Below, piece by piece: positions 1 to 5,877 of a stretch of DNA of 7,128 bases. Below the pieces are notes generated by a model, which worked only from the letters and a program-made list of their open reading frames with translations, was not told the origin of the DNA and did no database searches. Source of the DNA: CAZAQS01 sp964486825 (GTDB lineage Bacteria > Chloroflexota > Anaerolineae > Anaerolineales > UBA4823); contig CAZAQS010000246.1 in the NCBI GenBank assembly GCA_964486825.1, forward strand, positions 1-7,128, given 5' to 3'. Position 1 is the first letter of the stretch; every line of letters begins with the position of its first letter. Position numbers and translations under genes: made by a program.

Positions 1-1744
1 TGCGCACGATCACCGGGGCTTTTTGCCCGCCTGCAGTCCGCCAGTGTAGAGTCGCCAGATCATCCGACAGGATTTGCAAGGCATATAGCAGGTAGTCCAG
101 GTACTGGATCTCGGCAATCGGCCGCAGGCCGCGCAACGCCATGCCAATGGCCTGGCCCACGATGGTATTTTCGCGGATGCCGGTGTCTGAAACACGCAGA
201 TTGCCATATTTTTCCTGCAAGCCGCGCAGGCCCTGGTTTACGTCTCCCAATTGGCCTACGTCTTCGCCAAAGACGATCACGCGCGGGTCTCTGGCAAAGG
301 CTGCATCGAAAAAAGCGTTCAAAATCTCGTAGCCGTGCACCACCGGAGAGTCTTCTGAGAAGACCGCTTTAACTTCCGGGACTGCAAGCGCCGAACCTTG
401 CGCCTGGCTGTACAGGTGCGAACCGAAGCGAGCCTCATTCTCCGCTTCAAAGGCTTTCTTCCAATCGATCAGTTCAAGCCGGGCCTGGTTATCTTCATCT
501 CTCGTATGGATCAGCGTCTCTCGAACTGCGACCATAATCTCTCGCCGCAGCGGGTTTGGATTGTCACGCAATCGGGTACTGATTTCCTCCAGCGCCTTGC
601 GGGCTTGGGATTGGGCAGCCACCAGCTCGATGAGTCCGAGAGCCTGCTGGCGGTCTTTTTTAATGGGGGATAGGTAACTCTCCCAGGCGCGCTTACGGCT
701 CTCCTCCACCTGTTTGCGGTCTTCGGCTTCCAGCTCCAGCAGCTCAGCCTCATCAACGATCCCCTCAGAAAGGACCCAGCGCCGGAACTGCTTCATACAA
801 TCAAATTCAACCTCCCAGGCTAGCCTTTCGCGGGTCTTGTAGCGCTCGTGGCTACCAGAGGTTGAATGCCCTTGGGGCTGGGTAAGTTCATTCACATGGA
901 TAATAGCCGGGATATGTTCTCTCCGTACAGTCTCAGACACCGCCATGTAAGCCTCGACCAGGGCCGGGTAATCCCAGCCCCGTACCGCGTAGATCTCGAA
1001 GCCGTCCCGGCTGCCCGTTTCTCTATGGAAGCCCTTCAAGAGCTCGGAAATATTCTCCTTCACCATCTGGTGGCGGTTATGGACAGAAATACCGTATTCG
1101 TCATCCCAAATCGAGATCAGCACAGGCGAGCGCAAAACACCGATGGCGTTGATCGCCTCCCAGAAGACCCCCTCGGCTGTGGTGGCATTACCGATCGTAC
1201 CGAAGGCGATTTCATTTCCGTTATTTGAAAATTCTTTGAACTCTTTAAGTTCCTCCAGCTCACGATACAGGCGAGAGGCGTATGCCAGGCCGACCAGGCG
1301 CGGCATTTGAGATCCGGTAGGGGAGACATCCGAAGAGGAGTTATAGCGATTGACCAGATCTTTCCAGCTACCGTCAGGATTGAGCAGCCGGGTTCCGAAA
1401 TGGGCGTTCATTGCGCGTCCGCCCGATGCAGGCTCAGCCTGGATATCAGCATGAGCGTAAAGCTGGGCAAAGAACTCCTCCAGGTTGGTTTGTCCGGTAG
1501 CCAGCATGAAGGTTTGATCGCGGTAATAACCAGAACGAAAATCTCCTGGTTTAAAGGCGCGCGCCATCGCCAGTTGGGGGACTTCCTTGCCATCCCCAAA
1601 GATGCCAAACTTGGCTTTCCCGCTCATCACCTCTCTTCTGCCAATCAGGCTGGCCTGGCGGCTACGATACGCCAGTCGGTAATCCTTCAGTATCTGTTCA
1701 GAACTTAGGGAAAGTCGAACATGGTCGGCCTTTGTATCCGTCAT
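1..1744 (-). CDS. Fused alpha/beta E1 component of a thiamine-diphosphate 2-oxoacid dehydrogenase (partial, C-terminus off the left edge)
   Basis: The frame is open from the ATG at 1744 to the left edge, giving 581 residues without a stop. AAGGAG at 1755-1750, five bases upstream, supports this start. Residues about 20-325 are an E1-alpha domain: YYRDQTFMLATG (73-84), GRAMNAHFG (109-117), SQMPRLVGLAYA (145-156), a thiamine-diphosphate/Mg site running from GNATTAEG (185-192) to WDDEYGIS (213-220), and GHSTSGSHERY (292-302) at the usual active-site loop. A charged helical linker (about 330-460) leads into an E1-beta domain from about 469, with FGEDVGQLGDVNQG (492-505), RVSDTGIRE (517-525) and GLRPIAEIQYLDY (539-551). 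Such enzymes decarboxylate a 2-oxoacid and pass the acyl group to lipoyl E2; E1 is usually cytoplasmic. Fused E1s of this kind are familiar from Bacteroidetes annotations. The substrate (branched-chain 2-oxoacid, pyruvate or other) cannot be read from the sequence. The cofactor motif is GN...DD rather than the textbook GD...NN. The missing part is probably the last 200 or so beta residues. Confidence 0.93.
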   Translation of the reverse strand, partial: MTDTKADHVRLSLSSEQILKDYRLAYRSRQASLIGRREVMSGKAKFGIFGDGKEVPQLAMARAFKPGDFRSGYYRDQTFMLATGQTNLEEFFAQLYAHADIQAEPASGGRAMNAHFGTRLLNPDGSWKDLVNRYNSSSDVSPTGSQMPRLVGLAYASRLYRELEELKEFKEFSNNGNEIAFGTIGNATTAEGVFWEAINAIGVLRSPVLISIWDDEYGISVHNRHQMVKENISELLKGFHRETGSRDGFEIYAVRGWDYPALVEAYMAVSETVRREHIPAIIHVNELTQPQGHSTSGSHERYKTRERLAWEVEFDCMKQFRRWVLSEGIVDEAELLELEAEDRKQVEESRKRAWESYLSPIKKDRQQALGLIELVAAQSQARKALEEISTRLRDNPNPLRREIMVAVRETLIHTRDEDNQARLELIDWKKAFEAENEARFGSHLYSQAQGSALAVPEVKAVFSEDSPVVHGYEILNAFFDAAFARDPRVIVFGEDVGQLGDVNQGLRGLQEKYGNLRVSDTGIRENTIVGQAIGMALRGLRPIAEIQYLDYLLYALQILSDDLATLHWRTAGGQKAPVIVR

Positions 1745-1749
1745 CCTGG

Positions 1750-1755
1750 CTCCTT
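1750..1755 (-). promoter_or_regulatory. Ribosome binding site of the fused E1 gene
   Basis: The minus strand reads AAGGAG, then five bases (CCAGG), then ATG. This strong Shine-Dalgarno match fixes the E1 start at 1744. Confidence 0.8.
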
Positions 1756-1816
1756 CTACCCCCTTCGTGGATCTGCTTACAACCAGTAGCGATGGGTGTT
1801 ATCCCCCAATACTTCA

Positions 1817-1822
1817 ATTATA
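1817..1822 (-). promoter_or_regulatory. Candidate promoter -10 box ahead of the E1 gene
   Basis: A perfect TATAAT is read on the minus strand in the 186-bp gap between the iron-sulfur oxidoreductase and E1, about 73 bases before the E1 ATG. The best -35 is weak: TTCAGT with a 16-base spacer, three of six matches. One arm of an 8-bp inverted repeat (1832-1839) lies inside the presumed spacer. The call rests mainly on the -10 box and its position. It would allow E1 to be transcribed separately from the upstream gene. Confidence 0.4.
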
Positions 1823-1831
1823 ACGATTGTT

Positions 1832-1872
1832 CCGTCCAACTGAACTCGATATTCCGAAAATGACTTGGACGG
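1832..1872. repeat. 8-bp inverted repeat flanking the presumed E1 promoter -35 region (possible operator)
   Basis: CCGTCCAA at 1832-1839 and TTGGACGG at 1865-1872 are exact reverse complements separated by 25 bases, with arm centres 33 bp apart (about three helical turns). No T-run follows on either strand, so it is not a terminator. One arm sits in the spacer of the candidate promoter and the other just upstream of its -35 region, as operator half-sites might. An 8-bp match could arise by chance, so the regulatory reading is inference. Confidence 0.25.
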
Positions 1873-1930
1873 TCAAGACATCCTGGGCTTTCACTTGCGG
1901 CAATTTTTTAGCCTTGAAAAAGCTGCTGGG

Positions 1931-3937
1931 TCAACTCTCCAATTGGTCGGCTATGATTTCGGCGATATCCTGTAACCTCATCGGGCTATCTTTCTCCTTT
2001 GCTGCGTCCGTCAGCATGATCAGGCAGAATGGACATCCTACCGCCAGGGTATCTACCCCAAGCTCGGTTGCTTCTTTCATACGATTGGCGCTGACCCGCT
2101 CTCGCCCCTCTTCCTCTTCCTTCCACATCTGACCTCCGCCTGCGCCACAGCAAAAGGAATTAGAGCCACGCCTGGGCAATTCAACAAAGCCATCAGCGTT
2201 ACCCTGGAGAATAGAGCGTGGTTCCTCGAGGATACCGTTTTGCCTGCCCAGGTAGCATGGATCGTGGAAGCTAAGCTTTCCGCTGCCGTTAGCTTTTAGT
2301 TTGAGGCGTCCCTCGCTGATCAGCTCGTTGATGAGCTGGGTATGATGGACAACGGAATACTCCCCTCCGAAGGCTGGATATTCATTCTTGAGTGTGTGTA
2401 AGCAATGGGGGCAGGTCGCTACGATACGCTTTGGGGCGACTTCGTTCAAAACCTCTACATTCGCGGCAGCCAGCTCATTAAAAAGGAACTCATTCCCCGT
2501 ACGGCGAGCCGAGTCGCCGGTGCATTGCTCGTTTTGGCCCAGGACGGCAAAATTCACACCTGCTGCACGAAGTATTTTTGCAAACGCACGAGCAGTTTTT
2601 TGGGCGCGAGCATCTGTCGCCGGCGCACATCCCACCCACCAAAGCAGGTCGGGCTCAGGGTTTTCTTCAATCGTTGGCACCCCCAGGCCTTCCGCCCACT
2701 TCAAGCGCTCGGATGGAGAGATATTCCACGGGTTTACGCTGCGCTCCATCCCCCGGTAGGCAGTTTGAAGCTGGTCCGGGAAATCGTTCTCCATCAACAC
2801 CAATGCTCGCCGGATGTGCAAGATATCACGCATTGGCTCATTATTCGTGGGACATATATCCACGCACGCGCCACAGGCTGTGCACGCCCATACAGCTTCC
2901 GGAGTGATAGCGAACTCCGTCAGGGTTTGGGATGATTCTTCACCCCTGGCAATCCGGTCGCCTTCCTGGTTCAACAGGTAGCGCTTGTTGATCTCCATTG
3001 CCGCGGGGGAAAGCACCTTACCCGTATGGTACGCCGGGCAGACCTCGGTGCAGCGGTAACACATGATACAGGCGTAGGCATCCATGATCAGTTCCCAGCC
3101 CAGGTCTTCCAGCTTGTTGGCTCCGAACTGCTCGATGCTCTCGTCTTCAAAATCTAGCTTTTCCAGCTCACCCATCGAGCGCCGCTCAGGTTTAAAGAGG
3201 AAGTTGAGCGGGGCAAAGAACAGGTGCAGGTGCTTGGAATATAAGAAGTATGGGATGAACAGGAGAATGCTGCCTAAAGCCAGCCAGAAAGCTATATGCT
3301 CGCCTACAAGCAGGGTTGTTTGAGAAGCATTCCCCCAAAGCCTGGTAACTGCAGAAGCCAGGGGCTGCCATGCATCCGGACCTTCTGCTGCAATCTTCAA
3401 GGATTCTCCTGCGAAGCGAGAACCGACATGAATCAGGATAAAGGCGGAGACGATCGCCGAATCACGGCGGATCCCGGCGCGGGCTTGTGGATGCAGGAGG
3501 ATATCCTCCCGCGGGTTGAAGATGGAAGGCTGCAGGACGAAGCGCCGGATCATCAGGGCGATCATACCCACCAGTACCGCCACGCTGAGCAGGTCGCCCC
3601 CCAAACGATACAAATTTCCCACCGGCCCAGTCCCCATGAAGCGGAAGCCCGAGATATACCCCTGTAACACATCTCCGATATTAATCAGCAGATAGTAAAT
3701 AAACCCCCAGGCTACGAATGCGTGAAATAAGCTTGTCAAAAACCTGGTTTTAAAGGTTGGCTGCATTGTGATCGTTTTGGCAAATACGCTCACCAGCCGC
3801 TTTCCTGCCAGGCTCCAATCGACCTGTCCTTGCCCACGCGCGATCGTCCGTACGATTCGTTCCCCGACCTTCCAGGCTGCTATGAGACTCGCTAGGACAG
3901 CTATCGCGAAGATGATCCGTTCTGGCAGGGTGAGCAT
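1931..3937 (-). CDS. Membrane cytochrome b/iron-sulfur oxidoreductase with two CCG domains, EtfD/FadF/EMO-like (Etf:menaquinone oxidoreductase)
   Basis: This 668-residue protein is complete. The N-terminal 240 residues carry about five hydrophobic segments (around 7-25, 66-90, 112-132, 160-178, 207-233) with His72, His170, His214, His236 and His238 as candidate haem b ligands, as in NarI-like subunits. Two ferredoxin motifs follow: Cys290/293/296/300 (CIMCYRCTEVCP) and Cys352/355/358/362 (CTACGACVDICP). Two CCG (HdrB/HdrD-type) domains come next. The first has Cys437, CTGD at 472-475 and Cys509/512; the second has DPCYLGR (559-565), CCGAGGG (596-602) and CPFC (635-638). This order, and the phrase QCTGDSARRTGNE (471-483), match proteins called EtfD, FadF or EMO, which move electrons from reduced electron-transfer flavoprotein to menaquinone during acyl-CoA oxidation. 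HdrDE or DsrMK-like roles are alternatives, but those are usually split over two genes. No etfAB or acyl-CoA dehydrogenase gene is in view, so the electron donor is inferred. Etf contact and the Fe-S domains would face the cytoplasm. Confidence 0.88.
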   Translation of the reverse strand: MLTLPERIIFAIAVLASLIAAWKVGERIVRTIARGQGQVDWSLAGKRLVSVFAKTITMQPTFKTRFLTSLFHAFVAWGFIYYLLINIGDVLQGYISGFRFMGTGPVGNLYRLGGDLLSVAVLVGMIALMIRRFVLQPSIFNPREDILLHPQARAGIRRDSAIVSAFILIHVGSRFAGESLKIAAEGPDAWQPLASAVTRLWGNASQTTLLVGEHIAFWLALGSILLFIPYFLYSKHLHLFFAPLNFLFKPERRSMGELEKLDFEDESIEQFGANKLEDLGWELIMDAYACIMCYRCTEVCPAYHTGKVLSPAAMEINKRYLLNQEGDRIARGEESSQTLTEFAITPEAVWACTACGACVDICPTNNEPMRDILHIRRALVLMENDFPDQLQTAYRGMERSVNPWNISPSERLKWAEGLGVPTIEENPEPDLLWWVGCAPATDARAQKTARAFAKILRAAGVNFAVLGQNEQCTGDSARRTGNEFLFNELAAANVEVLNEVAPKRIVATCPHCLHTLKNEYPAFGGEYSVVHHTQLINELISEGRLKLKANGSGKLSFHDPCYLGRQNGILEEPRSILQGNADGFVELPRRGSNSFCCGAGGGQMWKEEEEGRERVSANRMKEATELGVDTLAVGCPFCLIMLTDAAKEKDSPMRLQDIAEIIADQLES

Positions 3938-3943
3938 GAATGG

Positions 3944-3948
3944 CCTCC
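3944..3948 (-). promoter_or_regulatory. Ribosome binding site of the iron-sulfur oxidoreductase
   Basis: GGAGG on the minus strand lies six bases before the ATG at 3937, a near-ideal Shine-Dalgarno spacing. It confirms the start just ahead of the first membrane segment. Confidence 0.8.
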
Positions 3949-3968
3949 GTTAAAATCCCCGATTGTTC

Positions 3969-3992
3969 ACGAGAGTGCCCTTCACCTCTCGT
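3969..3992 (-). promoter_or_regulatory. Stem-loop in the 5' leader of the iron-sulfur oxidoreductase gene
   Basis: The arms at 3969-3975 and 3986-3992 pair perfectly over 7 bp (ACGAGAG with CTCTCGT). Two more pairs form past one bulged base, closing a five-base loop. It sits between the candidate -10 box at 4033-4038 and the ribosome binding site, in what would be a leader of about 90 nucleotides. No T-run follows, so termination is unlikely. Effects on RNA stability or translation, or binding of a protein to DNA, are possible but untested. Confidence 0.3.
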
Positions 3993-4032
3993 TTGCGACG
4001 TATAAACCTTAAAAGTGATGAAAACCGTAAAA

Positions 4033-4038
4033 ATTATA
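4033..4038 (-). promoter_or_regulatory. Candidate promoter -10 box ahead of the iron-sulfur oxidoreductase gene
   Basis: A perfect TATAAT is read on the minus strand, about 95 bases before the ATG at 3937 and just after the hairpin terminator of the upstream peptidase gene. That is the expected place for a new promoter. No good -35 hexamer is seen 16-18 bases upstream; that stretch overlaps the terminator stem. Confidence 0.4.
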
Positions 4039-4053
4039 CCATTCAGCGCGAAA

Positions 4054-4088
4054 CAAGACCCGGGATTGGCATCGGGTCTTGATTTTTT
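4054..4088. terminator. Hairpin terminator downstream of the S41 peptidase gene, possibly bidirectional
   Basis: CAAGACCCG (4054-4062) pairs perfectly with CGGGTCTTG (4073-4081) across a 10-base loop. On the plus strand the stem is followed by A and six Ts (4083-4088), a textbook intrinsic terminator. On the minus strand, the direction of the gene ending 33 bases away at 4121, the stem is preceded by an A-run and followed only by TTT and then CGCG. It most likely ends the peptidase transcript, with weaker form in that direction and stronger form against transcription from the left. Confidence 0.6.
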
Positions 4089-4120
4089 ACGCTACCCTAT
4101 ATTGGCTTGTTCCGGTGAGC

Positions 4121-5599
4121 TTATTGAGTTGCGTGTTCCGCCGGGCTGTCCAGGTACTCCAGAGAAGAGAGGATCAGTGGGTCGTTTTCAAGCGTATGTT
4201 CATACCAGTTGGCCTGGATTCTCAGGTCCGGAACGATGCCGCTGGCTTCCCAATCTCCGTCCGGGTTGTTCAAGGGGCGGAAGGATTTGTACGCGATCCA
4301 GGCCCGGGATCCGTCTTCGAAGTTGAAACCGGTCAATGTCTCGACGTTTCCCTGGGTGATGTCTCCGATCAGGAAAGCCCGACCGATATCCTGCAAGATG
4401 CCTGAGAAAACCTCCCCATAGCTGAAGGTATGCCTGCCTACCAGTACGACCAGGGGAAGGTGTTGCGAGTTGTAAATGTCGCGGCTTTCAACTTCGAGGG
4501 GCGCCTCTTCCTGCCGGCTGATGAAATGGCCTAGCAGTCCTCCGGTAAAAAATCCCAACGTTTCTGTCAGCACGGTGCTTGCGCCGCCCTCGTTTTGACG
4601 ATTATCCAGGATCAATCCGTCCAAAGGAGACTCCTCGCTCATCTCCTGTATGGCGTTCCCTACCTGCTCGCTGATCGTGCTATCTGCAAACGTAACCAGG
4701 AAGATATACCCGATTCGTTTTCCCTCAGGAGTGTTCATTACAGAATAAGGGACGGGCAGCGGGCCGTTGATCCGGCGACGGGTGACACTGATTTCCCGTT
4801 GCTCCTCTCCGGGAGAGGCCACCGTCAGCTTAACCCGAGTCCCTTCTGGGCCACGGATCAGGTCCTTCAAGGATCCTGCATTGTCAAGGATGGGTTTCCC
4901 ATCCACCTGATAGATGCTGTCTCGTGCCTTGATCCCGGAATTATCAGCCNNNNNNNNNNCAACGGTGGCATGGTTGTGTTCTGAGATAGGCGACAGGATG
5001 ATCCCGATCCCGGCGTAGTCTTGCTTACCGGCATACTTGGCTTGCTCGTCAGCTACCTGCTGGGGGTTCAGGTACCTGGAATGATCGTCCCCCAAGCGGA
5101 AGATCATTTCATCCATGGCCACGTAAAACTCATCTACCTCCAGCCCGGATTCGATCCGGACTGCATATTCGTCATGGACATCATCCCAATCCAAACCGTT
5201 GAAGTCTTCGTATAAGTACTGTTCTCGCACCGTACCCCACAATTCTTCGAAAATCTTCAACTGAGCTGCCACGACTTGCGCGTCCGGAGCCGGGCTGGCT
5301 ACGACAACGAAGGATTCATTAGCCTCCTCAACCGCATCTTGCTCTATAGCTTCAGAACCTTCTAATCGTGCGTTCGAGGGAGCTTCCGCCTGGGGAATGT
5401 TCCAGGTTCCCGGGTCGGGGTAAATGTAGGCCGGTTGCCTGGAAAAGTTGATATCGGGTAATTGTGTAACTGCCGTAGACGTTGTTGTGGCTGCCTCTTC
5501 CAAATGTAGCCACTTCACCCAATCTGGCAGGAAAGAGTTTACGAACAGGATGATAAGGAAAATTGGGAATAAGAACAACGCACGGGTACGATGGGACAT
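4121..5599 (-). CDS. Membrane-anchored S41-family (C-terminal processing type) peptidase with PDZ domain
   Basis: The product is 492 residues from the ATG at 5599, chosen because AAGGAG lies seven bases upstream and the protein then opens with MSHRTR and one hydrophobic anchor (about 7-23). The upstream in-frame extension has no such support. After a low-complexity linker rich in Ala, Glu and Ser (about 35-105) comes the S41 N-terminal helical region with LGDDHSRYLNP (169-179). A PDZ domain follows (about 194-273; YAGIGI and IKARDSIYQVDG), then the protease core. GRHTFSYGEVFSGILQDIGRA (388-408) aligns with the active-site segment of Tsp/CtpA and places the nucleophile at Ser393. The residue 25 further on, where Tsp has its catalytic lysine, is Asn418 within ITQGNVETL. 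The family cleaves exported proteins near their C-termini. Here the substrate is unknown, and classical Ser-Lys catalysis is doubtful. Ten Ns hide about four PDZ residues (214-217). The neighbouring transpeptidase suggests a cell-envelope setting, though the 278-bp gap argues against tight co-translation. Confidence 0.88.
   Translation of the reverse strand: MSHRTRALFLFPIFLIILFVNSFLPDWVKWLHLEEAATTTSTAVTQLPDINFSRQPAYIYPDPGTWNIPQAEAPSNARLEGSEAIEQDAVEEANESFVVVASPAPDAQVVAAQLKIFEELWGTVREQYLYEDFNGLDWDDVHDEYAVRIESGLEVDEFYVAMDEMIFRLGDDHSRYLNPQQVADEQAKYAGKQDYAGIGIILSPISEHNHATVXXXXADNSGIKARDSIYQVDGKPILDNAGSLKDLIRGPEGTRVKLTVASPGEEQREISVTRRRINGPLPVPYSVMNTPEGKRIGYIFLVTFADSTISEQVGNAIQEMSEESPLDGLILDNRQNEGGASTVLTETLGFFTGGLLGHFISRQEEAPLEVESRDIYNSQHLPLVVLVGRHTFSYGEVFSGILQDIGRAFLIGDITQGNVETLTGFNFEDGSRAWIAYKSFRPLNNPDGDWEASGIVPDLRIQANWYEHTLENDPLILSSLEYLDSPAEHATQ
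4950..4959. other. Assembly gap or masked bases (10 Ns) inside the S41 peptidase gene
   Basis: Ten consecutive Ns fall in the PDZ carboxylate-binding region, between ATV and ADNSGI. The reading frame is the same on both sides, so the true gap is 10 bases or differs from that by a multiple of three. PDZ domains of this type usually have five or six residues here, so a few codons may be missing. Confidence 0.95.
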
Positions 5600-5606
5600 G
5601 CTGAAT

Positions 5607-5612
5607 CTCCTT
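5607..5612 (-). promoter_or_regulatory. Ribosome binding site of the S41 peptidase, deciding its start
   Basis: AAGGAG on the minus strand lies seven bases before the ATG at 5599. The open frame continues upstream to a possible TTG at 5680, but that site lacks a comparable Shine-Dalgarno sequence and would put 27 extra residues before the membrane anchor. Confidence 0.8.
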
Positions 5613-5684
5613 AGCGGTTCAGATGCGCCTGGATATAGGCAGAGTGAGGAATCTACCGGTAAAGCTGAAACTCCAGGCAATTAA

Positions 5685-5731
5685 GCAGTTGGTAGGCCGC
5701 GTAGAAATCCGGGCAAGTGCCCGCCAACTGC
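5685..5731 (-). promoter_or_regulatory. Nested stem-loop in the leader region of the S41 peptidase gene
   Basis: GCAGTTGG (5685-5692) and CCAACTGC (5724-5731) form a perfect 8-bp outer stem. Inside it, CGGGC (5710-5714) and GCCCG (5719-5723) form a 5-bp hairpin with a four-base loop, directly abutting one outer arm so that the two helices could stack. The other side is a 17-base single strand. It lies about 85-130 bases before the peptidase ATG in the 278-bp gap after the transpeptidase gene. I do not recognise a known riboswitch, ribozyme or tRNA in it. The rest of the gap (5732-5877) is AT-rich toward 5780-5860, with no convincing promoter or terminator. Confidence 0.35.
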
Positions 5732-5877
5732 ACCATGTTGTATTTGCCGCCCTATCGTTGGAAAGGTTTTGGTTTCTTACGAGAATCTGTATACTTGTGG
5801 AAACAATTAGATATGGGGCTTATCTAGATGACTTCCAATATACAAAACAGTTTTAGTAAATAGTGATTCGACCCTGC

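Noticed and set aside
1..1744. Several short minus-strand frames suggesting that the left region is a broken gene
   Set aside because: Reading the reverse complement from the ATG at 1744 gives one unbroken frame to the window edge. The short frames are in other phases, and the gene is only truncated by the window.
2405..2935. Long open frame on the plus strand (176 codons) and several others of 100-130 codons on that strand
   Set aside because: They lie antisense to well-supported genes, lack recognisable domains or ribosome sites, and are explained by the codon bias of the minus-strand genes.
5600..5680. N-terminal extension of the S41 peptidase to a TTG at 5680
   Set aside because: It has no Shine-Dalgarno sequence and would put 27 residues, including the real ribosome site, ahead of a typical membrane anchor. 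The ATG at 5599 is far better supported.
5685..5731. Plus-strand AGTTGGTAG resembling a tRNA D-arm, with ACCA downstream
   Set aside because: No anticodon arm, no TTC-containing T-arm and no acceptor pairing could be found, so the match is coincidental.
5836..5870. AAAACTGTTTT downstream of the transpeptidase stop as a terminator
   Set aside because: The arms are AT only with almost no loop, so it is not a plausible intrinsic terminator.
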